DNA of 64,000 nt from Candidatus Dormiibacterota bacterium (GCA_003139695.1 PLJM01000005.1:1-64000); one strand, 5' to 3'; positions 39,472-48,880 are shown, numbered from the stretch's first letter. Notes: generated by a model not told the origin, from the letters alone. Numbers and translations are program-made.

Positions 39472-40464
39472 TCAGCCTCGCCCACGCTTCCGGCCATCGC
39501 TGCCGATGCGGTTCAAGATCTCCTCGGCAGCTCGGTACGGGGAGCCGTCTTTCAGGAGCTGCTCGGTCAGCGCGCCATCCTCGCCGAGCGCCAGCCTGGC
39601 CTGCTGCCGGGCCAGGTCCGCCACGACCTCCGCCGTCTCGTCCTTGAGCCTTTTCGCGGCCAGCTCCTGTGCGCGACCGCTCGTTTCGAGATAACGCCGG
39701 TGGGATTCGATGGCCGCCCAGAGCTCGTCGATCCCCTCCTGACGAGCGGCCACGGTGGTGATGATCGGCGGCTTCCAGGGCTTCGAGGCGGCGGCGCCAG
39801 TGGCGCCAGGCGCATTGAGGCTGAGCATGGCGCGGAGCTCCATAGCAACCCGCTGGTAGCCGTCGAGGTCAGCCTTGTTGACAACGAAGATGTCGGCGAT
39901 CTCCAGGATGCCGGCCTTGATCATCTGCACGCCGTCTCCGAGGTTTGGGGTCATGACCACGACTGTGGTATCCGCGACGGCCGCCACCTCGAGCTCGGAT
40001 TGGCCGACACCGACCGTCTCCAGGATCACCTGGTCGAAGCCGAAGGCGCCGAGCAATCTGATCGCCTCGCGCGTGGCCAGCGAGAGCCCACCGAGATGAC
40101 CTCGGGCGCCCATGCTGCGGATGAAGACCTTCGGGTCCAGCGCATGGCGCTGCATCCTTATCCTGTCGCCAAGGATCGCTCCGCCGGTGAAGGGGGAGTT
40201 GGGGTCGGTGGCGATTACGGAGACTGACTTGCCCTGTTTCCGCAACAAGGTCACGAGCGCGTCGACTAGCGTCGATTTCCCGGTCCCGGGCGCGCCGGTG
40301 AACCCGACGACGGCAGCCGAGCCCTCCCCTCCCTTGGGCGGCGTCTCCAGAGCTCGGACCGACGGGTCGCGACGTTCGACGAGGCTGATCGCACGAGCCA
40401 GGGCGCGTATGTCACCGGCCCGAAAACGCGCCGCCAGCTCGCTTTCGCCATCCATGTTCGCCAC
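39472..40464 (-). CDS. meaB: MeaB/ArgK-family GTPase, mutase chaperone
   Basis: About 330 aa. Walker A GFTGAPGTGKST, Walker B LETVGVGQSE, base-specificity NKADL, and a C-terminal dimerisation arm. MeaB gates cobalamin delivery to and protects B12-dependent mutases; position beside the mutase subunits supports this. GTG at 40464 has TAAGTT 7 nt upstream; ATG at 40455 is an alternative start. Confidence 0.92.
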   Translation of the reverse strand: MANMDGESELAARFRAGDIRALARAISLVERRDPSVRALETPPKGGEGSAAVVGFTGAPGTGKSTLVDALVTLLRKQGKSVSVIATDPNSPFTGGAILGDRIRMQRHALDPKVFIRSMGARGHLGGLSLATREAIRLLGAFGFDQVILETVGVGQSELEVAAVADTTVVVMTPNLGDGVQMIKAGILEIADIFVVNKADLDGYQRVAMELRAMLSLNAPGATGAAASKPWKPPIITTVAARQEGIDELWAAIESHRRYLETSGRAQELAAKRLKDETAEVVADLARQQARLALGEDGALTEQLLKDGSPYRAAEEILNRIGSDGRKRGRG

Positions 40465-40471
40465 TCGGCAC

Positions 40472-40477
40472 AACTTA
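40472..40477 (-). promoter_or_regulatory. -10 box of meaB
   Basis: TAAGTT ends 7 nt before the GTG at 40464. It lies between that start and the structured element B. Confidence 0.4.
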
Positions 40478-40492
40478 ACAGTGCGTTAGCGC

Positions 40493-40655
40493 CAGCGCGG
40501 CAGGGTTGGCCGGGGTCCCCCTGGCCATGACTTTGTCTTTACTTCCTCCCCGCCTGGCAAGGAGATACTAATTCGTAATTAATCCCGGGAAGGAGAGCAG
40601 AGCCTGCGGCGAAGCCGCACGCTCGATGAGAGGGAACAGTCTGGTTCCCTCTCAT
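40493..40655. repeat. 165-nt structured dispersed element, copy B
   Basis: Same order as copy A on the plus strand: CAGGGTTGG, hairpin 1 (40508-40526), ACTTTGTCTT, AATTCGTAAT, CGGGAAGGAGAGC, hairpin 2 (40600-40624, GCGGC-GAA-GCCGC core with GAGC/GCTC base) and hairpin 3 (40626-40655). A further 22 nt hairpin leads to the LCP stop codon at 40678. The element separates the LCP gene from the meaB promoter. Confidence 0.9.
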
Positions 40656-40677
40656 ACGGCTGGGCCGAAGCCCGCCG

Positions 40678-42126
40678 CTATTGGCCCAAGAAGCGGGCGG
40701 CGAAGTCGTGGCCCAGGATGACCACCAGACCAAAGGTCTGCTGGTGGCGGGCCGGAGCGGGTTTGGTGGGTGTGGCCTCGACTATGGTCGCGCCGAAGTA
40801 GGTCGCCAGCCACTTCGCGGTCAGCGGAAACTGCCCGCCCGAGTAGTCGAGCACGATCGTCTTCGAGGACGGCGCGTGCGGAATCGGGTCCGTGAGCATC
40901 AGACCGGTCGGGTCCAACATCTGGGTGACTCGGCTGTCGAGGCCCACGAAGTTGTTGGATCCGTTCGCGATCTGGACCGGCGCTTTTTCCGCCAGCACGC
41001 TGGGGGCGATCAACACGTACTTGATGTAGCGGTGGATCATCGAGTAGCTCGGGTCGAGCGGACAGAGCTGCGAGACGTACGGCCCCATGCCGCAGTCCGC
41101 GAAGTCGAGGAGGTTTCCATCAGTGCCTGGCTGCGGTGCCGTCAGCGCCACCCTGATGATCGAGCTGTTCGGCAGGTTCTTTCCCCAGTCGTAGATGGCC
41201 TTCATATCGGACAGCGTCATGTCGGTTGTGATGTTCTTCTGAAGGGCGTTCAAGAGCTGGGGCGCCTTGGAGAAACCGTTCACCGAGGTCGCCTTCTGCT
41301 TGACCGCTTCCATGATGTCCTGCTGGCGGCGAGCGCGAGCGAAGTCGGACGACTGCGCAGCCTGGATCGCATGCCGGGACCTTGCGATCTCGAGCGCCTG
41401 CTCCCCGTTGAGGTGCTGGCAGCCGGCCTTGAAGTGGATCGGGTGGTAACCGCCGGTGTAGTCGGGATACGAGGTGTCATCGAGATTGGTCGCCAGGCAG
41501 ACGTCAACGCCACCAAGCGCGTTCACCATGTCGCGAAATGCGATGAAGTCGACTGCGACGTACCGGTCGAAGGTCAGGCCGGTGACCATGCTCACCTCAT
41601 GTTCGGCGGCGTGACCGCCGCCGTCGTGGCCCGTGTACGCCTTGGCGACGCAACAGATGATGTTGGTGTAAGGGACCTCGTAGGCCGCGTTGATCTTGTT
41701 GGCCCAGGTTCTCGTCGATGGATTCTGAAGGTTCATCCGCACCACCAGGTCCCGCGGGATCGATGCAAGCACCACGCGGTCGCTGGTTGGATCGATCGAC
41801 ACCGCCATGATCGAGTCGGTCAGATACGGCGCGTCGTTCTCATAGCCGCCCCTGCCCAGCAGAAGGATGTTGACGCGCTGCCCGTGCTTGAGCTTGTAGG
41901 CGATCGTGCCCGGCGCCGGTTCGAGCGCTTGCACAACCTCACCGATTGGATTGAGGTGGTGACCAGTGGTGGCGGTAATGAAATCGTCCAGGCGCTTATA
42001 GGTCAGGGTCGCCCCGACGAGCACGACAATCAGCAGGGCAGCAACGATCATCGCCGGGACCGACCGAGTCAGGCGGTAGGTGACGTTGTAGCGGGATCGC
42101 CTGGCCCTTGGCCTGGCCCTAAGCAT
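40678..42126 (-). CDS. LytR-CpsA-Psr (LCP) family protein
   Basis: About 482 aa: short basic N-terminus, one transmembrane helix (VPAMIVAALLIVVLVGA), the LCP catalytic domain (NILLLGRGG, LTDSIMAVSID, LASIPRDLVV, ARSRHA) and a C-terminal LytR_C-like domain. LCP enzymes attach polymers such as teichoic acid or arabinogalactan-like glycans to the wall. ATG at 42126 sits 10 nt after TAAAAT. Confidence 0.92.
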   Translation of the reverse strand: MLRARPRARRSRYNVTYRLTRSVPAMIVAALLIVVLVGATLTYKRLDDFITATTGHHLNPIGEVVQALEPAPGTIAYKLKHGQRVNILLLGRGGYENDAPYLTDSIMAVSIDPTSDRVVLASIPRDLVVRMNLQNPSTRTWANKINAAYEVPYTNIICCVAKAYTGHDGGGHAAEHEVSMVTGLTFDRYVAVDFIAFRDMVNALGGVDVCLATNLDDTSYPDYTGGYHPIHFKAGCQHLNGEQALEIARSRHAIQAAQSSDFARARRQQDIMEAVKQKATSVNGFSKAPQLLNALQKNITTDMTLSDMKAIYDWGKNLPNSSIIRVALTAPQPGTDGNLLDFADCGMGPYVSQLCPLDPSYSMIHRYIKYVLIAPSVLAEKAPVQIANGSNNFVGLDSRVTQMLDPTGLMLTDPIPHAPSSKTIVLDYSGGQFPLTAKWLATYFGATIVEATPTKPAPARHQQTFGLVVILGHDFAARFLGQ

Positions 42127-42167
42127 GCGCACGGGGATTTTAGCGTCCAGGCCCTATGAAACGAGGA

Positions 42168-42201
42168 TGAGGCCCGGGGGGTTACGAAACCACGGGCCTC
42201 A
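42168..42201. terminator. inverted repeat, possible terminator after the DUF4190 gene
   Basis: TGAGGCCCG (42168-42176) pairs with CGGGCCTCA (42193-42201) around a 16-nt loop. It lies 26 nt beyond the stop of the minus-strand gene at 42228; no strong T-run follows, so it may be a Rho-independent-like or stabilising hairpin. Confidence 0.5.
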
Positions 42202-42227
42202 CAAAAGAAGCTAAAGCCGGCGCCGCA

Positions 42228-42725
42228 TCAAGGAGTGATCGTATTGCTGCCGGAGTGCGAGGCAAGGAAGATCGAGAAAATCGCCCACGCTGCGCTGGCG
42301 ACGAAGCCAATGATCCCGACGATCAAGCCGGCGAGGGCCAGACCGCCCCCGGTGACGGTGCCGCCGCTCGCGGCGATCCGCTGTCGGGATATGAATCCCA
42401 TGATCGCGGCGGCAGGACCGAGGATGATGCCAAGGCACAGCGGCCAGAAACAGACCAATGACAGGATGCCGGCGATCAGAGCGCCGATCGCCAGACCGTC
42501 GGTCCGAGGGCCCGCGACAGCGGCTCCCGTGTAGCCAACCGGCGCCGGCGGCACGTAGCCTCCAGGGGGCGGCGACGGCGTGAAGCCTCCACCCGGAGGG
42601 GGCGGTGGCGGTGTGAAGCCTCCACCCGGAGGAGGCGGCGGGGGCGGCGGTGGCGTAAACCCTCCACCCGGCGGCGGCGGAGTAAACCCTCCACCCGGAG
42701 GCGGTGGCGGCGGCAAATCGGACAT
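42228..42725 (-). CDS. DUF4190 membrane protein with PPPPGGGFTP repeats
   Basis: 165 aa. The first ~65 residues are four to five imperfect copies of a Pro4-Gly3-Phe-Thr-Pro unit; the C-terminal half has two hydrophobic helices of the DUF4190 type (ALIAGILSLVCFWPLCLG, GLALAGLIVGIIGFVASA). Function unknown. AGGAGGAGTT before the ATG is a strong ribosome site. Confidence 0.82.
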   Translation of the reverse strand: MSDLPPPPPPGGGFTPPPPGGGFTPPPPPPPPPGGGFTPPPPPPGGGFTPSPPPGGYVPPAPVGYTGAAVAGPRTDGLAIGALIAGILSLVCFWPLCLGIILGPAAAIMGFISRQRIAASGGTVTGGGLALAGLIVGIIGFVASAAWAIFSIFLASHSGSNTITP

Positions 42726-42757
42726 CTAACTCCTCCTTACGCCGCTTCCGCGGCGCA

Positions 42758-43396
42758 CTACCCCTTGTCGAAGCTGCGGATGATCCATGCCTGCATCGCC
42801 AGCGCGTACGCCGATGTGACGAGAACACCGACGCCGCACGCAATCGAGCCAATTGAGCCGACGAAGCTGGCGGCGATCAGCATAAGGCCGGCGATCAGGG
42901 TGTGGTTCAGATTCGCGCGAGATCGGCGAAGCACCGCGCGAACATCGATTCCGGCGCCCAGTCCCGCCCTGTCGGTGGCGAGCACGATGGCGGGCATCAT
43001 GAACGTGAGGGCCAGGCTCAGCACGGTGATCACGCTGAAGCCGACAAGGTTCAAGAGCACCGCGGCCGCAATCAGGCCGCTGTTGGCGGAACCTTGTCCC
43101 TGGTTCACCGACAGCGCGAGCGCAGGAACGAAGATTGCGAGGGCGATCACCACGATCACCAGCGTGTAGATCAATTCCACCGCGAAGAGTCGAAGGCCTC
43201 GGCCGATGTAGCTCAGGTTGGCCGGCGCAAGCCTCTCCTCTCCCGCCCGCAGCCTGTCGATCGTCGCGAGCATCCAGCCCAGCCCATTGATCGAGCCGAT
43301 GATTGGAATCAAAAGGGTGAGCGCGATGATCAGCAGCTTGGAGACCCAGTCGGGATCGCGAAACGGCCAGATGAAGGCCTCGGTGATTCGGTCCAA
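42758..43396 (-). CDS. DUF4013 membrane protein
   Basis: 212 aa with five to six hydrophobic helices and the DUF4013 start FIWPFRDPDWVSKLLI. Function unknown; often next to other small membrane proteins. It lies 32 nt upstream of the DUF4190 gene on the same strand. Confidence 0.8.
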   Translation of the reverse strand: MDRITEAFIWPFRDPDWVSKLLIIALTLLIPIIGSINGLGWMLATIDRLRAGEERLAPANLSYIGRGLRLFAVELIYTLVIVVIALAIFVPALALSVNQGQGSANSGLIAAAVLLNLVGFSVITVLSLALTFMMPAIVLATDRAGLGAGIDVRAVLRRSRANLNHTLIAGLMLIAASFVGSIGSIACGVGVLVTSAYALAMQAWIIRSFDKG

Positions 43397-43464
43397 GCGT
43401 TGCTACCCCAAGGTCGGAGTGGCCGATGCGGCCGCAAGCACGGGCGCCTCCGGCCTGAGCAGGC

Positions 43465-44604
43465 TCACCGCAGCAAGGATCTCGCGATGACCACCCGCTG
43501 GATCTGATTTGTCCCTTCGTAAATCTGCGTGATTTTGGCGTCGCGCATCATGCGTTCGACCGGGTAGTCGCTTATGTAGCCGTAGCCGCCGAGCAGCTGC
43601 ACGCAGTCGGTGGTCACCTTCATCGCCATGTCCGATGCGAAGAGCTTGGCCATCGCCGCGATCTTGGTGAGGTCCGGCGCTTTCTCGTCCACCTTGGTGG
43701 CGGCTCGATAAACCAGGTGCCGTGCCGCTTCGATCTGGGTGGCGATGTCCGCGAGCATGAATTGAATGCCCTGGAAGCTGGCGATCGGCTGCCCGAACTG
43801 GTGCCTTTCCTTGACGTAATTCAGCGCGTAATCGAACGCGCCCTCCGCGATGCCGAGGGCTTGCGCTCCGATGCCGGGGCGAGAACGATCGAGCACGGCC
43901 AACGCGAGCTTGAAGCCCGAGCCCTCATCGCCGAGCCGGTTGGCAACCGGAACCTTGAGGTCCTCGAAAACCAGCTGCGCTGTCGGAAAGCCGCGAATGC
44001 CCAGCTTGTGCTCGAGCTTGTCCGACTTCCATGGACTGGTCTCGCGTTCGAGCACGAAAGCGGAGATGCCGCGCTGCTTCGCTTCAGGATCGGTCTGTGC
44101 GAAAACGACAAGCGTTCCGGCAATGCTGCCTCCGCTGATGAACTGCTTGGTGCCATTCAGCACGTACTCGTTGCCATGGCGAACGGCGCGCGTTTTCATC
44201 GCTGCGGCGTCGGAGCCGCTACCTGTCTCCGATAGGGCGTAGGCGGCGACCTTCTCTCCAGAGGCCAGCGGCGGGCACAGCCGCTTCTTCTGCTCCTCCG
44301 TGCCCGCGACCAGGATGGGATATGCGCCGAGGGCCTGGACAGCCAGGATCAGCGATGAGGTCGCGCACGCCTTGGCGATCTCCTCGATGCCCATGCAGAT
44401 CGACACGCTAGAGCCGGAGATCCCGCCGTACTGCTCCGGAAAGGGGATGCCCAGGATGCCGTTATCCGCAAACAGCTTCTCGATGTCCTTCGGGTATTCA
44501 GACCTCTCGTCGATTTCCGCGGCCCGGGGGGCGACTTTGTCCTGGACGAGCTCCCGGATGGTATCCCTGATCGCAATCTGTTCTTCCGAGAACTCGAAAT
44601 CCAC
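43465..44604 (-). CDS. acyl-CoA dehydrogenase
   Basis: 379 aa, short/branched-chain type: YALSETGSGSDAAAMKT, FVLERETSPW, LGIRGFPTAQL, and the catalytic Glu in IYEGTNQIQR. It oxidises an acyl-CoA to the enoyl-CoA, passing electrons to ETF. GTG start lies 9 nt after the next dehydrogenase gene, so the two are one transcription unit. Confidence 0.93.
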   Translation of the reverse strand: MDFEFSEEQIAIRDTIRELVQDKVAPRAAEIDERSEYPKDIEKLFADNGILGIPFPEQYGGISGSSVSICMGIEEIAKACATSSLILAVQALGAYPILVAGTEEQKKRLCPPLASGEKVAAYALSETGSGSDAAAMKTRAVRHGNEYVLNGTKQFISGGSIAGTLVVFAQTDPEAKQRGISAFVLERETSPWKSDKLEHKLGIRGFPTAQLVFEDLKVPVANRLGDEGSGFKLALAVLDRSRPGIGAQALGIAEGAFDYALNYVKERHQFGQPIASFQGIQFMLADIATQIEAARHLVYRAATKVDEKAPDLTKIAAMAKLFASDMAMKVTTDCVQLLGGYGYISDYPVERMMRDAKITQIYEGTNQIQRVVIARSLLR

Positions 44605-44613
44605 GGGGTGAGC

Positions 44614-45735
44614 TTAGCTGAGCAACTCGCGGGCGATGACGATGCGCTGGACCTGGTTTGAACCCTCGTAGATCTGCAGGGCTTTGGCGTCGCGGACGTG
44701 GCGCTCGAGCGGGCTGCCCCCGGCAGCGCCTACCTCGCCTGCAAGCTGGACTCCGTCGAGTGCGATCTGCATTGCGGCGTCGGTGCTATGCAGCTTGGCC
44801 ATCGACGCCTGCCGCGTGAACGGCAGGCCGCGGCTGCACAGCCATGCGGCGTGGTAGGCGAGCAGGCGCGCCGCCTCCAACCGTGTCGCCATGTCGGCGA
44901 GCATGAACTCGTCACCCTGCGCCGCTTCCCGCTCCCGCAGTAATGAGCACGACTCATCGACCGCAGCCTGCGCGATCCCCAGCGCCTGGCCGGAGATACC
45001 GATGCGGCCAGAGTCGAGCGCCCGCATCGCGACAGTGAAGCCCTGGCCTTCAGCCGCGAGCCGGTTGGCCGCCGGCACCACCACGTCCTCGAGCACCAGC
45101 TCGCCCGTGGGTGAGCCGCGCAATCCCATCTTCTTGAACAGCTGGCCAACGCGAACGCCCGGAGTGTCCGCAGGCACAATAAAAGCGCTGACTCCGGCTG
45201 CGCGCTGATCCTCTCGTCCGGTCCGAGCAAAGACGATGTACAGGCCGGCCCGGCCAATTGTGGTGATGAAAACCTTGGTCCCGTTGAGGATGTAGTGGTC
45301 CCCGTCTCGACGAGCACTCATCTTCAGGGATGCGGCATCCGAGCCGGATGCGGGCTCGGTCAGCGCGAAAGCGCCGAGCAGCTCGCCCGACGCCAGTGGC
45401 GGCAGCCACCGTTTCTTCTGCTCCTCATTGCCAAACAGCAGAATCGGTTCGCTCCCGACGCTCGTGTGTACGTCGACAATGACCGAGGTCGACGCGCAGG
45501 CCTGCGCCAGCTCTTCGATGCAAACGGCAAAGGCGACCGCATCCAGGCCTGCCCCGCCGTACTCGCGAGGTATGAGGACTCCGAGCAGCCCTGCAGCCCT
45601 GGCCGCTTCGATGGCTTCGTCGGGGAATCGATGGTCGCGGTCGACCTCTTCGGCATGCTGCCGGACCACCCCCTGCGCAAGTTCGCGGACGGCGTCTCGG
45701 AAGCTCGCGTGATGGGGCGCCAAATCCAGGTCCAC
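44614..45735 (-). CDS. acyl-CoA dehydrogenase
   Basis: About 373 aa. [28 protein letters not shown] and the catalytic Glu in [10 protein letters not shown]. Sequence differs clearly from its neighbour, so the two probably have different chain specificities or form a heteromer. GTG at 45735 fits the -10 box TATTCT 12 nt upstream; TTG at 45744 would be too close to it. Confidence 0.92.
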   Translation of the reverse strand: MDLDLAPHHASFRDAVRELAQGVVRQHAEEVDRDHRFPDEAIEAARAAGLLGVLIPREYGGAGLDAVAFAVCIEELAQACASTSVIVDVHTSVGSEPILLFGNEEQKKRWLPPLASGELLGAFALTEPASGSDAASLKMSARRDGDHYILNGTKVFITTIGRAGLYIVFARTGREDQRAAGVSAFIVPADTPGVRVGQLFKKMGLRGSPTGELVLEDVVVPAANRLAAEGQGFTVAMRALDSGRIGISGQALGIAQAAVDESCSLLREREAAQGDEFMLADMATRLEAARLLAYHAAWLCSRGLPFTRQASMAKLHSTDAAMQIALDGVQLAGEVGAAGGSPLERHVRDAKALQIYEGSNQVQRIVIARELLS

Positions 45736-45746
45736 TGACGGCAAAC

Positions 45747-45753
45747 TAGAATA
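45747..45753. promoter_or_regulatory. overlapping divergent -10 boxes
   Basis: TAGAAT (plus, 45747-45752) and TATTCT (minus, 45753-45748) occupy nearly the same bases. They serve divergent genes starting at 45762 and 45735, so initiation in one direction would exclude the other. Confidence 0.5.
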
Positions 45754-45761
45754 GGCAATCG

Positions 45762-46187
45762 GTGATGGAAGCAGGACCTCGATATCTCGAAGGCACCACG
45801 GTTGGGAGCGGGCGCGACATCATCGGGGTGCGGCGTGACCGGATCGCAGACATCATCAGCACCGGTCGCGAGATCATCTCGAGGGCGAAGGGTGAGAAGC
45901 TTCTGCCCGAAACGATCACCGGCGCCACTGCCGCGCTGCTCGTCACCATCGCCGGCTATGGCGAGCCGCTGTCTGAAGGCCAGTGGCGCGAGCTCGCCGG
46001 CGTTGTTGGCGGGATCATGCGCGACAACACGTATGCGGACCTTGCCCGCCTTCGAACGTTGATTACGCAGGAGCAGTTCTTCAACGTGGCCCGAAATCAG
46101 GGTTACGGTCGCTTCATCCGGCGCCTCGATGATGGTCGCTGGGTGTGCGAGCTGGCCCCCAAGCTGGAAGACCTCCCTGACGAATAA
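45762..46187 (+). CDS. hypothetical protein
   Basis: 141 aa, mixed alpha/beta, no signal or membrane helix. Visible features: a repeated Ile-rich helix (RDRIADIISTGREIISRA), a hydrophobic Thr/Ala helix (ITGATAALLVTIAGYG) and an aromatic GRFIRRLDDGRWVCEL segment. No family recognised. GTG at 45762 or ATG at 45765; TAGAAT lies 9 nt upstream. It precedes the beta-propeller gene by 31 nt. Confidence 0.6.
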   Translation: MMEAGPRYLEGTTVGSGRDIIGVRRDRIADIISTGREIISRAKGEKLLPETITGATAALLVTIAGYGEPLSEGQWRELAGVVGGIMRDNTYADLARLRTLITQEQFFNVARNQGYGRFIRRLDDGRWVCELAPKLEDLPDE

Positions 46188-46218
46188 TTCCCTGGTCTCA
46201 CTCCTGCGGTCGCGACCA

Positions 46219-47394
46219 ATGCGAATTGTGGTCGCGGCGCTCTTCACGCTGGTGATACTCAGCCCCGCCGGAGTGGTCTTCGCCGTGGTCTGGACAACTC
46301 CATACCTCGGCCCGGCGACATCGGCCGAAGAAGCGGCACCGACGGGACCGGTAAGCGTCCTCCCGGCTCCCGATGTCCAGCCGGGCACCCTGCCTGCGAC
46401 ACCTGTGAACGTGTATGCCAACATCATGTCGGGCACCGTCCCATGTCCGCTCTGCAAGATCCCTCCACGCGTTTACGTCCCCAACAGCGGAGCCGGTACG
46501 GTTGATGTAATCGATCCATTGACCTTCAAGGTGATCGACCACTTCGCGGTCGGTTCGATTCCCCACCACATCGCCCCTGCCTGGGACATGAGCGCGCTGT
46601 ACGTCGACAACGAAGGATCCAGCAGCCTGACGGTGATCAACATCCACACCGGCAAGCCCAGCGGAACGATCTCGATGCCGTATCCCTACAACCTCTACTT
46701 CACTCCTGACGGCACCAAGGCGATTGATGTCGTCGAACGGCTGCAGAAGATCGTGTTTCTTGATCCGCACCACGGATGGAAGCAGCTCGGGTCGGTCGCC
46801 ATCCCATGGGCCGGGGCGGATCACCTCGACTTCAGCGCGGATGGCAGCTACCTCATGATCTCGACCGAGTACACCGGGATGGTCGCCAAGGTCGACGTCA
46901 TTCACATGAAGCTCGTCGGCGCTGTGCACGTAGGTGGATTGCCGATCGACGTCAAGCTTTCGCCCGACGGCACTGTCTTCTACGTGAGCAACCAGGGCCG
47001 CATGGGAGTGTCGGTGATCGACCCCATCGCGATGAAGGAGATCCAGTTCATACCCACCGGGAAGGGTGCGCACGGGTTCCAGATTTCACGTGACACCCAG
47101 TACCTGTACGTGTCGAACCGGCTGGAAGGGTCCTTCTCGGTCATCTCTTTCGCCACTCGCAAGGTGGTCGCCAAGTGGTGGATCCCTGGTGGCGGCAGCC
47201 CCGACATGCTCCAGCTCAACCCTGCCGGCACGCAGCTGTGGGCCTCAGGCCGTTACAACGGCACGGTCTACGTGATGAACACCATCACCGGGAAGCTGCT
47301 CGCCAAGATCCCGGTCGGGTTGGAAGACCACGGCCTGACCTACTTCCCGAACGTAGGCCTGCACAGCTTGGGCCACAACGGCGTTTATCGCTAG
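46219..47394 (+). CDS. exported beta-propeller (YVTN-repeat) protein
   Basis: About 391 aa: N-terminal hydrophobic anchor or signal (VVAALFTLVILSPAGVVFAVV), a Pro/Thr linker with CPLC, then six to seven YVTN/NHL-like blades (RVYVPNSGAGTVDVID, ALYVDNEGSSSLTVIN, VFYVSNQGRMGVSVID, YLYVSNRLEGSFSVIS). Such proteins act as surface-exposed or secreted binding scaffolds. The stop at 47394 is followed 7 nt later by structured element C. Confidence 0.83.
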   Translation: MRIVVAALFTLVILSPAGVVFAVVWTTPYLGPATSAEEAAPTGPVSVLPAPDVQPGTLPATPVNVYANIMSGTVPCPLCKIPPRVYVPNSGAGTVDVIDPLTFKVIDHFAVGSIPHHIAPAWDMSALYVDNEGSSSLTVINIHTGKPSGTISMPYPYNLYFTPDGTKAIDVVERLQKIVFLDPHHGWKQLGSVAIPWAGADHLDFSADGSYLMISTEYTGMVAKVDVIHMKLVGAVHVGGLPIDVKLSPDGTVFYVSNQGRMGVSVIDPIAMKEIQFIPTGKGAHGFQISRDTQYLYVSNRLEGSFSVISFATRKVVAKWWIPGGGSPDMLQLNPAGTQLWASGRYNGTVYVMNTITGKLLAKIPVGLEDHGLTYFPNVGLHSLGHNGVYR

Positions 47395-47401
47395 CGCGAT
47401 T

Positions 47402-47570
47402 ATGAGATGGAACCAGTCGGTTCCCTCTCATCGAGCGTGCGGCTCCGCCGCAGGCTCTGCTCTCCTTCCCGGGATTGGATTTATTACGAATTAGTCGCTC
47501 CACGCCACGATTGGGGGTGATTAAGACAAAGTCTTGGCCGGGGGGGACCCCGGCCAACCCTGCCACGCTA
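47402..47570. repeat. 165-nt structured dispersed element, copy C (inverted)
   Basis: Inverted relative to A, B and D, so read on the plus strand it begins with hairpin 3 (47402-47431), then hairpin 2 (47433-47457), CTCTCCTTCCCGGGATT, ATTACGAATTAG, AAGAC/GTCTT and hairpin 1 (47536-47555), ending CCACGCTA. It begins 7 nt after the beta-propeller stop. One stem mismatch is present in hairpin 3. Confidence 0.9.
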
Positions 47571-47605
47571 GCCCGCTGCTCTCCATGCAAGCCTGGTGTC
47601 AGGTA

Positions 47606-48880
47606 ATGCATACCGCGCTCGCTGCCCTCATCTTCATGGTCACCCTCGTCGTCATCGTCGTCCGTCCGCGACAGATCAGCGAGGCCTGGTCGGCCGCCGC
47701 CGGAGCCGTCCTGATGCTGGCGACCGGCGTGGTGAGTCCTCTCGGCGCACTGACCGCCGTCGCCTCCGAGTGGAACCTGTTCCTGTTCTTCTTCGGCCTC
47801 ATGCTGACGGCCGCGATCGCCGACATGGCTGGGTTCTTCGATTGGGCGGCGGACCTGGCGGCGGCAGCGGCGGGGGGCAGCGGCCGGCGGCTGCTGTTCA
47901 ACGTCTTCGTCCTCGGCGCGGTTATCACAACATTCCTCTCCAACGACGCGACCGCGATCATCCTGACCCCGGTCGTCTACACGATCACCACTCGCCTTCG
48001 GCTTCGTGTGATGCCTTACCTCTTCGCGGTCAGCTTCATGGCCAATGCAGCGTCAATGACGCTGCCGATATCGAATCCGATCAATGTCCTCACCGGGGAT
48101 CACCTGCGTGCAGCACTCGCCGTGTACGAGGGCCATCTGCTCCTGGCATCGCTCGCCTCGATCGCCATCACCACCGCGGTCCTCATGGTGTTCTTCTGGC
48201 GATCGGCCGCGGGCCGCTTCGAATTTGACTGGAGGTCCGCCATCAGGTCGGCCGTCAGCGACCGAGGATTCTTCGTGGCGACCGTTGTCGGCCTCGTCCT
48301 GCTAGCTGTCGCCTACATCGTCGGGTCCGCGTTGCTGTGGCCGCTCGGAGTCGTCGCGATTGCCGGCGGGGCCGGCTTGATGGCTGTGGCTGTGGCGCGG
48401 CGCCGCCTCTCCCGTGACCGTCTGAACACCCACATCAGTCCGGCTCTTTTTGTCTACATTGCCGCGCTTTTCATTCTCGTTCGCGGCGTGCAGGACGCCG
48501 GCATCACGCCGGCCCTCGTCTCGACTGCCGTCAGCCAGGCTAGCGACGCCGGCAGCGCGGTGGTGGCCGGATTGATCGGTTCCGCCATCGCCTCCAACCT
48601 GATCAACAACCTTCCGGCTGTGCTTGTCTTCATTTCGGGCGCGCAAGCGGGCGGAGTGCCGACCAGCCTGCACACTCCGTTTCTATTCGGAGCCCTCGTC
48701 GGGGCTGACCTGGGTCCCAACCTGACTCCGGTGGGAGCGCTCTCGACAATGCTCTGGCTCGTTATCGTCCGCCGCCGCGGGGTGCAGGTTTCGGCGTGGG
48801 ACTTCCTCAAGATTGGCGCGGTGGTGGCCCCTCTGACGCTGATTTCGGCCGCCGTGATTGTGGCCGCGAGCTTCCGTTGA
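47606..48880 (+). CDS. ArsB/NhaD-type anion permease
   Basis: About 424 aa, 11-12 transmembrane segments. FLSNDATAIILTPVVY and GADLGPNLTPVGALST are the two re-entrant motifs of the ArsB/SLC13-like family, which exports arsenite or transports other anions. No arsR or arsA is adjacent, so arsenic as substrate is unproved. ATG at 47606 is preceded by CAGG; ATG at 47585 is an alternative. Confidence 0.87.
   Translation: MHTALAALIFMVTLVVIVVRPRQISEAWSAAAGAVLMLATGVVSPLGALTAVASEWNLFLFFFGLMLTAAIADMAGFFDWAADLAAAAAGGSGRRLLFNVFVLGAVITTFLSNDATAIILTPVVYTITTRLRLRVMPYLFAVSFMANAASMTLPISNPINVLTGDHLRAALAVYEGHLLLASLASIAITTAVLMVFFWRSAAGRFEFDWRSAIRSAVSDRGFFVATVVGLVLLAVAYIVGSALLWPLGVVAIAGGAGLMAVAVARRRLSRDRLNTHISPALFVYIAALFILVRGVQDAGITPALVSTAVSQASDAGSAVVAGLIGSAIASNLINNLPAVLVFISGAQAGGVPTSLHTPFLFGALVGADLGPNLTPVGALSTMLWLVIVRRRGVQVSAWDFLKIGAVVAPLTLISAAVIVAASFR

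Noticed and set aside
47402-47570. Element C as a simple Rho-independent terminator
   Set aside because: The hairpins are not followed by T-runs and the whole 169-nt block, not just one hairpin, is conserved.
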